This document shows, in pieces, positions 10,401 through 20,370 of a DNA stretch of 64,000 nt. Made by a program: the position numbers and the translations under genes. Source of the DNA: Strigamia acuminata (Eukaryota; Arthropoda; Chilopoda; Geophilomorpha; Linotaeniidae); the NCBI GenBank assembly GCA_949358305.1, contig OX442315.1:37040427-37104426 (forward strand), given 5' to 3'. The notes below the pieces were generated by a model. That model was given only the letters and a program-made list of their open reading frames with translations. It did not search any database and was not told the origin of the DNA. The first letter of the stretch is position 1, and the number at the start of each line of letters is the position of its first letter.

Positions 10401-12626
10401 GCCTCACCATTCGCGATCGTCGGAAAACTCATGTTTCAGGAGTTGTGGTCCAGAAAAATCGATTGGGACGTCCCCTTGCCCCCCGACATTGCCAAGCGGT
10501 GGTGTGAATGGTACGAACAGGTGACAACATTACGAACAATCTCAGTCAAACGACCGTACAGTCCAAACTTGAGCGACAACTCTCAACAGGAAATTCATCT
10601 CTTTTGCGACGCGAGTCCGAAGGCGTACGGCGTCGTAGTTTACGTGCGCACAGAAACAAATGGAACTGTCGACGTGTCGTTGTGCATGTCCAAGTCACGC
10701 GTTGCGCCGTTGAAGCCACTTACTTTGCCAAAATTGGAACTCATGAGCGCCCTTTTGTCATCACGCGTTGCAGTGAAGTTACGAGTTTTGGAAATCAAGA
10801 AAATGCATTGTTGGACCGACTCTTCAATTACATACTTTTGGATCCAACAGCAACAGAAGAAAACTAATCCTTTCATCGCGAATCGAGTACGGGAAATTCG
10901 TACAAACACCGACGTCGAATCTTGGCGACACTGCCCCGGCAGGGTAAATCCTGCGGATAAATTGACGAGAGGGATGGAAGCAGTGAAACTGGTTGACGAT
11001 AACGAGTGGTGGCAGGGCCCCGAGTGGCTACGAAAAGGTGAAGAACATTGGCCACAAGAAATAAGCGCAGAATTAGAAACCCAACTTGAAGAGTTCGAAG
11101 AAAATTGCACGAGCGTCAACGCGACTCGATCGGCGGAAAAAATGGAGCCGATATTCGCCCTGGAAAACTACAGCAGTTGGACAAGAGTCGTAAGGATCAC
11201 AGCCTGGATGCTACGCTTCATTCGAAACTCGAGAAAGAATCAATCAATTGTCGGACCGCTGAAAACTGAGGAAATCGAGGCAGCAGAAACATATTGGTTC
11301 CGCCATGCTCAGCGTTCAAGGTTCGCAGAGGAATTGGATTGCGTGCAGAGCGCTGTGAAATTAAACAGAGAATCACCGCTATCGCAAGTGGAATTAATCA
11401 TCGACGAGAGAGAAGTACTAAGAATAAATTCTCGAATTCGCGACCACATCGGATCGAAAAACTTCATTTATCCAGTCGTATTGGACGCGGACTCGCCGAT
11501 GACCAAATTGATAATAAGGGACTGTCATTTACGTGCCTTGCATGGAGGACTGGGAGATACGTTGGCAGAATTTCGCTCAAGATTTTGGACCCGAAGAGCC
11601 AGAAAAACGATAAAAAGTTACGTGTCCAAATGCATAACGTGCCGTCGCGTGAACTCGAAGCTGATGACACAAGCCATCGGGCTTCTCCCTTCTGACCGCA
11701 TCAATCGTGCTGCCCCCTTCCAGATAATAGGCGTGGATTTCGCGGGCCCACTTTACATGCGGAGTGGCGAGAAATGTTATATCGCATTATTCACCTGCGC
11801 GGTAGTACGAGCCGTACATCTGGAGTTAGTTTCAGACCTGACGACAGAAAAGTTTATTCTGGCATTCAAACGTTTGATATCACGACGAGGAATTCCGAGT
11901 ATCGTGTATTCGGACAACGCAAAAACGTTTAAGCGGGCAGAAAAGGATTTGGCGCTGTTCATAAATGGATTTGCAGGCGAAGAGTTCCAGGGATTTTTAT
12001 CTCACAACAAGATACAATGGAAATTCATTGTCGAGTTGGCTCCTTGGTGGGGAGGCTTTTGGGAGCGCCTCGTCAAGACGGTCAAATTGAGTCTGAAGAA
12101 AGTTCTGGGAAGATCGTCGCTTTGTTTTGAGGGACTGACAACTGTATTGACGGAGGTCGAAGCAATAATAAACTCGCGCCCTATAACCTACGTGACGGAC
12201 GATCCGACAGAGCAAGAACCGCTGTCGCCATCACATTTTTTGATCGGGACCCGAATTTCAAGTTTGCCCGACATTTACAACTCGGAGCATCACGTCGATA
12301 TTTCGAAGAGAACGGAGTTAGTTAAACGATGGAAGTTGCGCCAGAGATTTACAAATTTATTGTGGCGTCGTTGGTCCCATGAGTACCTCGTGGAGTTGAG
12401 GGAATTTCGACGAGTACGAGCATCTAAAGAGATTTGCGTTAACGATTTAGTCCTCGTGCAGGAACAGGGTCAGCCACGCATGACGTGGAAGACGGCGAAA
12501 ATTACGAAGACGTTTGACGGTAGAGATGGGAAAATTCGATCTTGCGAGATGATGCTGCCGGGAGGGAAAACGTTAAGAAGACCGGTGCAGAGACTTTGCT
12601 CGTTGGAAGTCGCCGACGACAATTAG
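7413..12626 (+). CDS. BEL/Pao gag-pol polyprotein
   Basis: A single 1737-aa frame with no stop or frameshift. A coiled-coil-like N-terminus (residues 20-110) is followed by the Pao-type gag region and CCHC-type zinc knuckles (CFKCLKKGHTSKTC at 381-394, with a second Cys-rich motif after it). The aspartic protease has the DPGS active site (Asp465). The reverse transcriptase carries FDASSKG and the YVDD box (883-886). RNase H begins with the catalytic DAS (Asp1066). The integrase has an HHCC zinc-binding region and the catalytic triad Asp1442, Asp1501 and Glu1551. A C-terminal domain typical of the Pao group ends the protein. All catalytic residues I can check are present. The start at 7413 is the first ATG after the primer-binding site. 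The protein would be autoprocessed and drive reverse transcription and integration of the element. Confidence 0.96.
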   Translation: MAEDLNVIKSQRTVARRMTTATITKAKTILAAIPQNELELKKIKANLKAKSAELKALDGKILAALVDDDEIDQEITQCETNYNEKIIDCEVELEEALKKMNALAIAPPLAPITNNYHGTVNAPHETTMRLPKYEAIKFSGDPLEWDDFWGNFEISIDSKPNITNKSKLVYLKSYLDGEAALVLKGLPPTDENYPVAKELLIERYGRSDVILSAHMRALMKMQPVKDILDPVPLQKLYDRCESHVRGLLASKMNTEAIDATACPLILGLVPKQISLDFSRQHPDGKYKAKDLLDMIRAELIHHSKIDSFQDLHRTKDQEKSGKAEKQDTEKTFRKNNDRVPSARVLSTMIANCMFCSKTHERDGCSTTAAERKEYVVKNGRCFKCLKKGHTSKTCSYRITCKICQRNHNPLVCDGARKTVNESLTTHVATCAELSAFVPPPAAALASIFVRVVHQSKEAIVQCLLDPGSQTTFVLSSLANDLGLQSKGTENLSVLTFGSQVSQSAKRERFELNLCNVDDKNKSLTVTAIETPWITRPIKTELQAGLRAALARNNIVINFEQYTNFDVFCLIGADNIAKILTGRLEKFEEDLVAIETIFGWALMGSSPNVTTLSTMVTRVFNVRLDDRLDDHLKQFWELEAIGIRHESIDESPTDRNTCTKRFRELVTREDGRYVVPLPWLVDASQLNNNFEVAKRRFWHLVRKFKKNPGFYQAYKKIFDDQLKNDIIEEVKVQDPEHSYFMPHRAVVREDRATTKIRIVFDASSKGKNELSLNDCLDSGPNLLPEILKLLVLFRRELVAYISDIEKAFLQLLLRLCDRNFVSFLWVPENWDGLEFLVPRIMRQKRVTFGVSSSPYSLNDTIQMHLDEMENLYPDTVKQIREKFYVDDLLDSMRAENQVLTVFYEARKLMMDAHLPLRKWHSNSPRLREIFAKEIPEDEEIIAAENGQTTVLGLIWNYETDRLQLEIGEWAEKKPESGQGSKRAIVQAVAKIYDPLGFASPFAIVGKLMFQELWSRKIDWDVPLPPDIAKRWCEWYEQVTTLRTISVKRPYSPNLSDNSQQEIHLFCDASPKAYGVVVYVRTETNGTVDVSLCMSKSRVAPLKPLTLPKLELMSALLSSRVAVKLRVLEIKKMHCWTDSSITYFWIQQQQKKTNPFIANRVREIRTNTDVESWRHCPGRVNPADKLTRGMEAVKLVDDNEWWQGPEWLRKGEEHWPQEISAELETQLEEFEENCTSVNATRSAEKMEPIFALENYSSWTRVVRITAWMLRFIRNSRKNQSIVGPLKTEEIEAAETYWFRHAQRSRFAEELDCVQSAVKLNRESPLSQVELIIDEREVLRINSRIRDHIGSKNFIYPVVLDADSPMTKLIIRDCHLRALHGGLGDTLAEFRSRFWTRRARKTIKSYVSKCITCRRVNSKLMTQAIGLLPSDRINRAAPFQIIGVDFAGPLYMRSGEKCYIALFTCAVVRAVHLELVSDLTTEKFILAFKRLISRRGIPSIVYSDNAKTFKRAEKDLALFINGFAGEEFQGFLSHNKIQWKFIVELAPWWGGFWERLVKTVKLSLKKVLGRSSLCFEGLTTVLTEVEAIINSRPITYVTDDPTEQEPLSPSHFLIGTRISSLPDIYNSEHHVDISKRTELVKRWKLRQRFTNLLWRRWSHEYLVELREFRRVRASKEICVNDLVLVQEQGQPRMTWKTAKITKTFDGRDGKIRSCEMMLPGGKTLRRPVQRLCSLEVADDN

Positions 12627-12650
12627 ATTTGTGGTTTTTTCCCCCGGCAA

Positions 12651-13050
12651 TGTAAAATCCAGATTTGGATTTAATGTTTAGTAATGATTTCAATTTATGT
12701 TTAATTTTAGTGTTTTATTTCGAAAAGTGTTTTAAGTCTCTTTGTAATTGTTTTTATCGAATATCGAATTGTATTGGTAATGTTTTAACGACAATAGTGT
12801 TTTTTGATCGAGGGACACCAAGAGTGCCCTCTGGTGTGTAATCTGTAATTTTGACCGGTCCTTGTTGACCGGAAGTTGACCCCGTTTTTGGGATTGACCA
12901 CCATCTTTTTTACCTGTATCATCGTGTGTCACCACGCGATTTTCCTTGTTAAAATCTTCAACGATTAAAATTAGTTAAGTTTAAAAATACGTCTCAAATT
13001 GTTGCTCGCGCGTGCTGCAATCGCAGCTAGATTATTTCGAAGTCTCGAAA
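12651..13050 (+). repeat. 3' LTR of the BEL/Pao element
   Basis: Identical by eye to the 5' LTR over 400 bp. It is followed directly by the ACATG target duplication (13051-13055). The 20 bases before it are a T-then-C tract ending CCCCCGGCAA, not a purine tract. Confidence 0.96.
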
Positions 13051-14580
13051 ACATGTGAATGCTTTATCATGTAATTCAAAAGACACCGACAGAAATATGT
13101 GCCAATGAAAACGACATTTTTTTATTTCCTAAAATTATAGCACTAAGTATGCGCTTTGTATTTGCTCCGTGATCGTTTAGTGATTAGTACATTGCATTAC
13201 ATCGCTTAAAATTTTTCAATCAAAATTCAATTTTTTATCCTTTTCATAATTAATTTCTGTACCATTTTTTGACGTCTCTCCTTCTAATTTTTTCTCTCCC
13301 CTTTGAAGGCAATTTATAATGGGATTTGTAGTAAAAAAAAAAACTTACCAAGAGTGGCCATTGAAGACAGGTTTCACCAGATATTTTATAATTGGGCTTA
13401 AAGTCTTCCTCATTTGTCAACAACAATTAAGCTGAAACATGCTCCAATGGGATAAAGTAGACTTACAGTTTTCTTTTCTCATTAGGTTATGGAAATGTAA
13501 TATTAAATATGCTTCAAGATGATAATTTCTTCCAAATTAATCCTTGCAAATAATTCGAGCCCCAAATAATTATTCACGTTTCGGTGTAAAAACACTTGTT
13601 TCAAGACTGGTGCTTTTTTGGAAGCCAACTAAACTAGATATCAATTAGAAAAGCACTGAAACTTGTACAGACACACACAGGACGTTTGTGTGTTGAGGTA
13701 GCATCCTTTGAAGTGGTTTGGTTATCTGAGCATGCACATTGACCTTTCGTTTTGTCTCATAAAAACGGCATTTTGAATTGGTGTTTTCAAATTCAGTTTG
13801 CTTCTTTTGGTAAATGTTGATGTAGAAATAACTTCACTCAATAGTTTAGGGTTGACACAGAGGCCAAGGGCCGGTCAAGCCCCTGGTCAGACCCATGACA
13901 TCATATAATACCTATTAATATATACTGCGGATAGACCCAAAGCATGACGATAAAAATGCATCCATCCCATTCCCAAGTGTCACTGTAGCCGCTTAGCTGT
14001 TTACATGATTCATCTACTTGTAGCTTCAACATGTTTTAATGATTTTCAGTTTCAGACCCATAAACATTCTTCTGCAAACGTTTTATCCAAAATGTATTTA
14101 TTTATAATTTTCCAACCAGCTACACTTTAGGTAAGTACGCAGTAAATTCAACATTAAAACAAGCACAAACACTATGAAAAGGGTTCAAAAGCGTCGCCTC
14201 GGCGATTATATAGCAAAGCTTTTAAACGCTAGTCTCCTTAATGTCTTTAGATGTTTGTTTAACTATTAGATTGTGCAGAAAATACACCCCAGCTACGTAA
14301 AACAGAGAGACCATAAAGTTAAAACAAATTTTGCATCTGCAACATTTCATAGGTTCAACAACGGTATAAGTTGTTAGTTGATAGCAATCATTTAGCAGCT
14401 TTTGCCAATTAAAAGCTTACTCACATTTTTATAACAAAATGTAAAAGTGGAAAGCTCACAAAATCGTCCGGTCTAATCATAGACTGAGCATTGTAATTTT
14501 CTTATAATGCACTCTTACGCCAAAAAAGTTCATTGTTGCATGAAAAATACCGTATATGATTTTACCTAAATACATCGTTC

Positions 14581-14805
14581 TATACTCAAAACCACCACAA
14601 CGTTGACCTATGGTTTGAGCCGTATCACTGGTGTAGTGGCACAAAAAGTAGCTCATAACACCATATTTGTAAAAAACTCCAGACCATGTGATCGATTACC
14701 AACATTGTCAAAGGTACAGAACTACTTTTCCACGTAGTAGAACACAGTACACAGTTAGGCGTAAACCGGCTGGCATAGGTCAACGTTGTGGTGGTTTTGA
14801 GTATA
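14581..14805. mobile_element. MITE-like element with about 32-bp terminal inverted repeats (family B)
   Basis: The left end TATACTCAAAACCACCACAA continues into ACGTTGACCTATG, and the right end is its exact reverse complement, ending GTTTTGAGTATA. The element is 225 bp and noncoding. The interior resembles the interior of the MITE A elements at 37164 and 42218 (a GTGTAGTG / AAAAGTAG block and an ATCGATTACC / ATCGATTGCC block). It sits inside a tandem array whose units resume on both sides, which suggests insertion into the array. Confidence 0.85.
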
Positions 14806-15054
14806 CCTAAAAAGTACATGTACATCTTCATTTAAAGGCACATCATTTCACCTAACAACTACATAGACACTCGTGTGGGCGCATTGGGGGCTCGACCAAG
14901 GCCCCGGATTTCTATTCTAGGGTCCCCATTTCAGTTGATCAATGTCAAAAATAAAAATAAAATAAAATAAAAATTTGGCTAATTTTGGTTTAGTTTAATT
15001 AATATAAATTTGGTGGCCTCCATTTGGTGCCCAAGTACTGTAAAGTAGCGCTGA

Positions 15055-15215
15055 ACAATTACATTTTGCATCTAAAGTACATCATTTTACCTAAACAGTA
15101 CATTGTTGCATCCAAAGTACATCATTTTATCTAAACAGTACACTGTTGCATCTAAAGTACATCATTTCACCTGAACAGTACATTTTTGCGTATGAAGTAG
15201 ATCATTTTGCCTATT
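15055..15215. repeat. Tandem array of about 39-bp units
   Basis: Four degenerate units share the core TGCATCTAAAGTACATCATT followed by TTACCTAAACAGT. Further degenerate units occur near 14530-14580 and 14806-14860, on both sides of the family B MITE. Noncoding minisatellite. Confidence 0.8.
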
Positions 15216-15217
15216 GT

Positions 15218-15296
15218 ATACGTACTCTGTTTACAAAACCTTATGGCAAACTCCCATTGTCCGCAGCCATTGCACATTCGAACAATAGTTGTAAAA
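15218..15296 (+). repeat. Dispersed repeat H, copy 2
   Basis: Contains ACTCTGTTT, then GGCAAACTCCCATTG, CAGCCATTGCA and GAACAATAG in order. Relatives with the same order of blocks lie at about 2288-2356 and, inverted, at 20727-20846; a shorter piece is at 20371-20399. It is probably an old transposon-derived repeat. I cannot name a family. Confidence 0.55.
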
Positions 15297-16683
15297 AAAA
15301 AACACCGATGCACCCGGACCCACCACAAGAAGACCGGTAAAAAAAATAGCGACTAATGACTATTTTTTTTACTGGTAAGGCGGTCCAGGTACAGTTTTGG
15401 TTCCACTTTCAGTCCCATTTCAAAATTCAAAATATAGTAGTTATCAATAATTTCTTGCTTGATCCTTTCCTTACTATAATCAATCCATTTACCTTTCAAT
15501 CTCAATCTCCATAAATTCTCTATCGCCACGGTGCGGCCCAAAACGTCTTTTGCTAACAGCCGCTTAGTCTGTTACTGAGCACATAAGTTGTAGGCAATAA
15601 AGTAACTGATTGAACTTACAGCATTTACTCATGAATAACACAAAAGCTCAGGAAACAAAAATCAATACTATGGTCCGTACATTACATGAAAGAGTAAAGA
15701 GCAGTTAACTCAAAGTAAAGCTCACAAATCTTACAAATCAACCTCTACTGCGGTTATGAAAAGATTAAAGAAAATGAACATTTGGTTGTAAAAATGTCTG
15801 CTATTAACTCAATACATTCATTCATACGCCAATTTGAGCACAAAACTCATCAATTTATCCGTTGCCTGCTTGTTATTCACCATTCCACCAATCACGGATC
15901 AAAGTGTGACAGCACAGAAAATAGCCAGATATACAAAACACGGACAAGGTCTGCCTCACGTGTTGACAAGTGACATTTGAAATGAAATGAGACAACAAGC
16001 AGAATTAGACTTAAGCATCTGTGAGTCAGTCCCCTTTGAACCATGCACTCTAGCAAGACATAGATGAATGGGCCAACAAGGAATAATACAAACATTAACA
16101 GAAAACTTCTTGTAAGAATCTCCCACTGACCACACAGCTGTCACATCACAGCATCCCAAGGTGGAAATCCATATTTACAACAGCCCTTGCCCTTTAATCA
16201 TAACTGCCAAACACTTTTTCACCGATAACACTTTTTTGTCTATTCATTTTCAAACAGTACAGTGTGTGTAACTAGTTTTGACCCGTTGTTTTGTGAATAA
16301 TGTAATGCAATTGTGCCATCGGGTAGCTTCGCTCACCCAATACCATCAGTGGGTATTCTTTTTCGTTGTTCGATCCACAACTATGACTTGCACAATCCGG
16401 CGAAATGAATTCGCACGACGCAACGCACCTTGATTAAAATTCACAATTATGGAACACAAAAGTATAATTGGATTTGGCAGGGAAATAAAAAAGGTCTGAA
16501 GAAGAGCTTTTCAACGCACAAAGCCGTATAAAGCAGTATAAATTAGAGTCACCTGGTCAAATAAAGGTGAGGGCCACAGGTCAGCGCACAAACCTACTGG
16601 CGCATAAGATAATCTGTAGCCAATTAGAAAGGAGCCTACAACGCTCGAGAACAGAACCGAGCCGAGCCGAGCCGAACCGAGAC

Positions 16684-16698
16684 GGTAACCACGGCAAC
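16684..16698. promoter_or_regulatory. Candidate RFX X-box
   Basis: GGTAACCACGGCAAC is a near-palindromic X-box match like the one at 5064. It directly follows a run of GAGCC repeats. No gene start is identified nearby, so this is a motif match only. Confidence 0.3.
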
Positions 16699-18545
16699 AG
16701 GAACCCCCTCAAGGAATATTTCATGCTTGCACTTGCACCCTTCATCACTCTCACTCCGGTGCAAGCCTTTGTCAGTTCCATTAATTTGAAAAAATAATGC
16801 GCCAGTCAATTAAGCGAGTGAAAAATCACATCCACTCCTTTATAATCACATTGCTATTACACGATTATTTCCCTTTTATCACCTCAATTAGTCACTAATT
16901 ACCAATGATGGCCAGCCAAGCTGTTGCAAACGTTGCACAAACGCATCACACCTGTCTCGTTCAATCAACCAATAGCTGATCGAAGCCGAGCCGAGCCGAG
17001 CCGAGCTGCCAACACCATCTGTATGTGCATCTGCTCCATTTGTTAATAACCATTTGCTACCATGTGCGGACCACCTAGCAAGTACAGAGTATGGAGCTCG
17101 ATTAACAGTAGTCAGTAGAATGTATTTACATTCACTCTTCTAATCGAAGCAAAAATTATCTATTTTATTTCTCACTTCACAAAAGAACGACGACAAATGA
17201 GCGAGTCAAATGCATCAACCATAGTCAGTCATTTATTGATTCATCAATTTTAAACTTGTGCTTGAATTCGGCATCAAAATACTTGTACCAGGTCATTATC
17301 TTTAATATAATTAATATTTTGCTACATATCTTAGCGATGGTGTCCTTCCATTTCGGAGAATGATATTCGTTCGAGTTGATCACAGTGCTTACATAAATAA
17401 GTAAGAATTGACTTAATCCACTCAATTGGTATGATACACTAGCCCGAATAAAATAAGCCTGCTGGAGGAGTTGGAAAAGGTCCCCACACCTGACCAATTG
17501 CTGCGAGCCAATGGAAAATAAAATCCAATTTAGTATCCCTTCAAGTGTGTCAACGGTCCGTAATCATATCACAAGAAACCAAGAAGAAGCTGTCACGGTA
17601 TCGAGCGAACGAACAACCCTTTCAACCCATTGTACGCACAAGCAAAGCATGAACAAGTTCCTCATCAATCACAGGTTCCCCTTCTGAAAATCGATACAAA
17701 TATTGTTCAATAGGATTAATTCGATCTATTCACATCAAAATTGAACTCAAAATCGGAGAAAAATCCTAATTTTAGTTCAAACAAGTTAATTCAACTAAAG
17801 TGCACACAAAACTGCACAAAAAATGGACAAAGAATGGCATTTGTCATTTGTCCACTGCTCCAGCAAACACAATGAAAGCCAATTTCCGTTCGTATAAATC
17901 TTACATTTTTTTATGTGGATTTCGTTTGAATTCATAAGCTGTATTCGAATAGTCATTTACAGTGGCAGGTTAGCTAAAAAGAAATGTAGCATTTCACTTT
18001 AAAAATTGAAACTTTGTTTTCTAAAATAAGCAGATTTGAACTCCTAAAAATGTCATTTTTCCCAAATTTCAAATGCAAATTGTTATCGTTTTATCTAGTC
18101 AGCTTAACTCGTCTCGATTTCAGTCTCCGCTTTCAGTCGCTTTCAGTGCACAGTTTTAAATGTAATTCTAAACAAGCTTTCTATTGCAAATAAAATATGC
18201 ATTCACAGACTACACTGGAAAGTTTATTTTTTCTCGACTTATAAACTTTAAATGACATTTGATGTTTAAAAGGATATTCGTTGCGCCTTGCGAATGATTA
18301 CGTGTGGTGTCACAGCAAATAACTTTTGCAGCGGAAATCCAAGTGACACTTAAAAAAAGCATTTGATCTTTAGAAAAAATATATATAGCATTTGAGTGTG
18401 AGACTAACTACTAATTAGTGTTGGGCCCGCATTTCATGCACACACATCACTAGGATTGATTTTTCTGACAAGTAAGTTAGCCGTACAAGTAATTGTACAA
18501 TTAACATGTAACTAACTTTTTTCACCGCTTTACTGTTAACAGACA

Positions 18546-20176
18546 ATGAAGACGTACATGTTGCTCGCTTTCTGCCTACTATCACTTATCCTGATCCAGA
18601 ACTGTGATGGCAAATTGACGGAGAAAATTGAAACCTACAGACGCCGAGATAGTAAGATTTCAATACAACTTTATTTATGTTCAGATGGTTTTAAATAATA
18701 ACAAATAAGTAGACGTGCAAGGTGAATCAAACAACGTTTTAGTGTCTCAGTGCGCTCAAACTGATTGGTTATTAGAAGTAGGTTTATGACATCATAAATA
18801 AAAACAAAAGTATAGTATTAGACATATTTCTAGTGTCCTCTTCCCTTCCCTTTCAAGGGCTAGAAAATTTTTACATTTGTAAAGTATGTTTCTCTAACTG
18901 GGAAAGAGTAGAAAATATTTTCTATTTCTGTGTGTTTTTAATTTTGTTTGTGTTTACTAAGTACCGTAAATAGAAATCAAAATTCCTTTAATTTCACTGC
19001 TTATTGCTTCATCTGGAAGGAAGCATAGTGACAATTGGAAGATTAAGCAGCAGTCTAATTTGTGAGGCAGCCATTTTGAATTTGACTGCAAAAACCACTC
19101 AAAAACCACTCCAACCATAATTTTTTGTTTTTGTGTTTTTTAAATTAAATTTATGATTTTTTTTTGTCCATTATGTTTACAGAAACAGCAAAAAAAACAC
19201 AAACAGAAGTTTAGAATGCACCTAATGATTTCTTTGGAAAAAATGTCCAGACAACACTTTGTTCAAATGTTTCATTTTAGATGATGTCATGATTTTAAAT
19301 TTTTTCGCTGTTGACCATTAATGTCATAGTTGCAAAGCACGTAATATTAAACTTAACTAAATTGATCCATTAATTTCTGATAGTGACATGAGTTGCGTCC
19401 AAAGTTTCCGTTTAAATTGTTTTTGCTGTTTTTTTTTAAACTGCAAAAGAGCTAACTACAAATGTTAATAAAACAATAAACCAAATAACAATTAAAACAC
19501 AACAATCAAGATCAACTAATCCCCATGCAGTTGGTTAAACGTTGCGGCACGAGTTACTGCAGTGCCCCTTTCTAGTTTTTTTTGCCTTGTTTATAGTATA
19601 CGATAGATTTGGGTCTTTTGCGAGTAAATAGTGATTAAAAATCCCATTATTTCAATCAACTAACGAATTGCGGCTCACTTGTTCGAACCACAATGCCTTT
19701 CTTTCCCTTTGATTACGTTTCAGGAGGTGGATGCGCCTGAAAGCGTTATGACGAATTGAAAAGTTTGACCCCTCGATCTAACTTTGGTGGCAGCCATTTT
19801 GAATTAAATTGTAAAAAAAAAAACCAAACCAAGATACGTACAAACTACTTCCGAAACCACTCCAGTTCCAGTCTTGGTTTTGGGTTTTTGCGATTTTTGG
19901 TGATTACCGGTATTTACGGCTGTTATTATAGAAACACCCAGAACAAACTTTGAACGCACCTTTTGTTTTCCTTATTAATATTATTTTACGGAGTATTTTT
20001 TATTTTTAGAGTCGTGCTACGAAAGTTGTATGTACGAAGCTGATTACAGCCCAGATCGAATCAACACTTACAGCCGAGCTCTAGTCAAAGCCAAAGACAA
20101 GGGAAACAACAAATGCTCATGCAAATTTGAAATTTCTTATCCTTCAAACCCAGGATACAATTCTGGATATAATTAA
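18546..20176 (+). CDS. Small secreted cysteine-containing peptide (two exons)
   Basis: Exon 1 (18546-18651) and exon 2 (20010-20176) join in phase 1 to give 90 aa. The first 22 residues are a clear signal peptide (positive start, hydrophobic LLAFCLLSLILIQ, cleavage near CDG). The mature part has four cysteines: SCYESC near its start and NKCSCKF further on, then a Pro/Gly/Tyr-rich tail ending YNSGYN. The intron is 1.36 kb; the exon 2 acceptor is TATTTTTAG. Polyadenylation signals (AATAAA) lie at 20217 and 20221. A pyrimidine tract and TTAACAG lie 4 nt before the ATG, so the mRNA is either spliced from a 5' noncoding exon or trans-spliced. The gene at 33735-34366 has a similar signal peptide, the same phase-1 first intron and the same exon-2 start (AGTCGTG). 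Function unknown; an extracellular peptide is the safe reading. Confidence 0.75.
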
Positions 20177-20216
20177 ACAAATCAAATAATGACTCGATAA
20201 ACTGTACTGAAAATGA

Positions 20217-20226
20217 AATAAATAAA
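20217..20226 (+). terminator. Polyadenylation signals of the secreted peptide gene
   Basis: Two overlapping AATAAA hexamers (20217-20222 and 20221-20226) lie about 40 nt after the stop codon, the expected distance for 3' end formation. Confidence 0.6.
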
Positions 20227-20370
20227 CAAGTAAAACATACAGTATAGAGTATAGGAACAAACACAGCAGTTAAGCAGCATTACAAGTACTTGTAGGTCTG
20301 GTCTGGTCTGGTCAGTACTTGGATGCAGATGGGTCATGTGCTGGCAATCTCTAACTTGACTGATTAAGAT

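Larger units (their letters stand above)
6926..13050 (+). mobile_element. Intact BEL/Pao LTR retrotransposon
   Basis: A 6125-bp element bounded by 400-bp direct LTRs (6926-7325 and 12651-13050) that are identical by eye, and flanked by the 5-bp target duplication ACATG (6921-6925 and 13051-13055). It has a tRNA-Phe primer-binding site just inside the 5' LTR and a single long gag-pol frame. The domain order (gag, zinc knuckle, aspartic protease, reverse transcriptase, RNase H, integrase, C-terminal domain) and the style of each motif are those of the BEL/Pao group. There is no envelope frame. Identical LTRs and an uninterrupted frame mean insertion was very recent and the copy may still be competent. 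The LTRs begin TG but end GAAA, not the usual CA. No conventional polypurine tract precedes the 3' LTR. Confidence 0.97.
13056..18545. other. Gene-poor stretch with MITE and tandem repeats
   Basis: No coding exon is recognisable. The stretch holds an inverted-repeat element (14581-14805), a degenerate tandem array of about 39-bp units (about 14530-15215), a copy of a dispersed repeat (15218-15296), short GAGCC tandem repeats (16660-16680 and 16984-17003) and an X-box-like motif at 16684. A 90-codon minus-strand frame at 17225-17497 shows no domain I know. Confidence 0.5.

Noticed and set aside
8906-12215. Many minus-strand and offset open frames inside the retrotransposon
   Set aside because: All overlap the well-supported gag-pol frame and have no domain of their own.
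14941-15215. CRISPR-like regular repeats
   Set aside because: The genome is eukaryotic, the units are degenerate and directly tandem without unique spacers; it is a minisatellite.
17225-17497. 90-codon minus-strand open frame
   Set aside because: No recognisable motif; AT-rich composition; length is within chance for this sequence.
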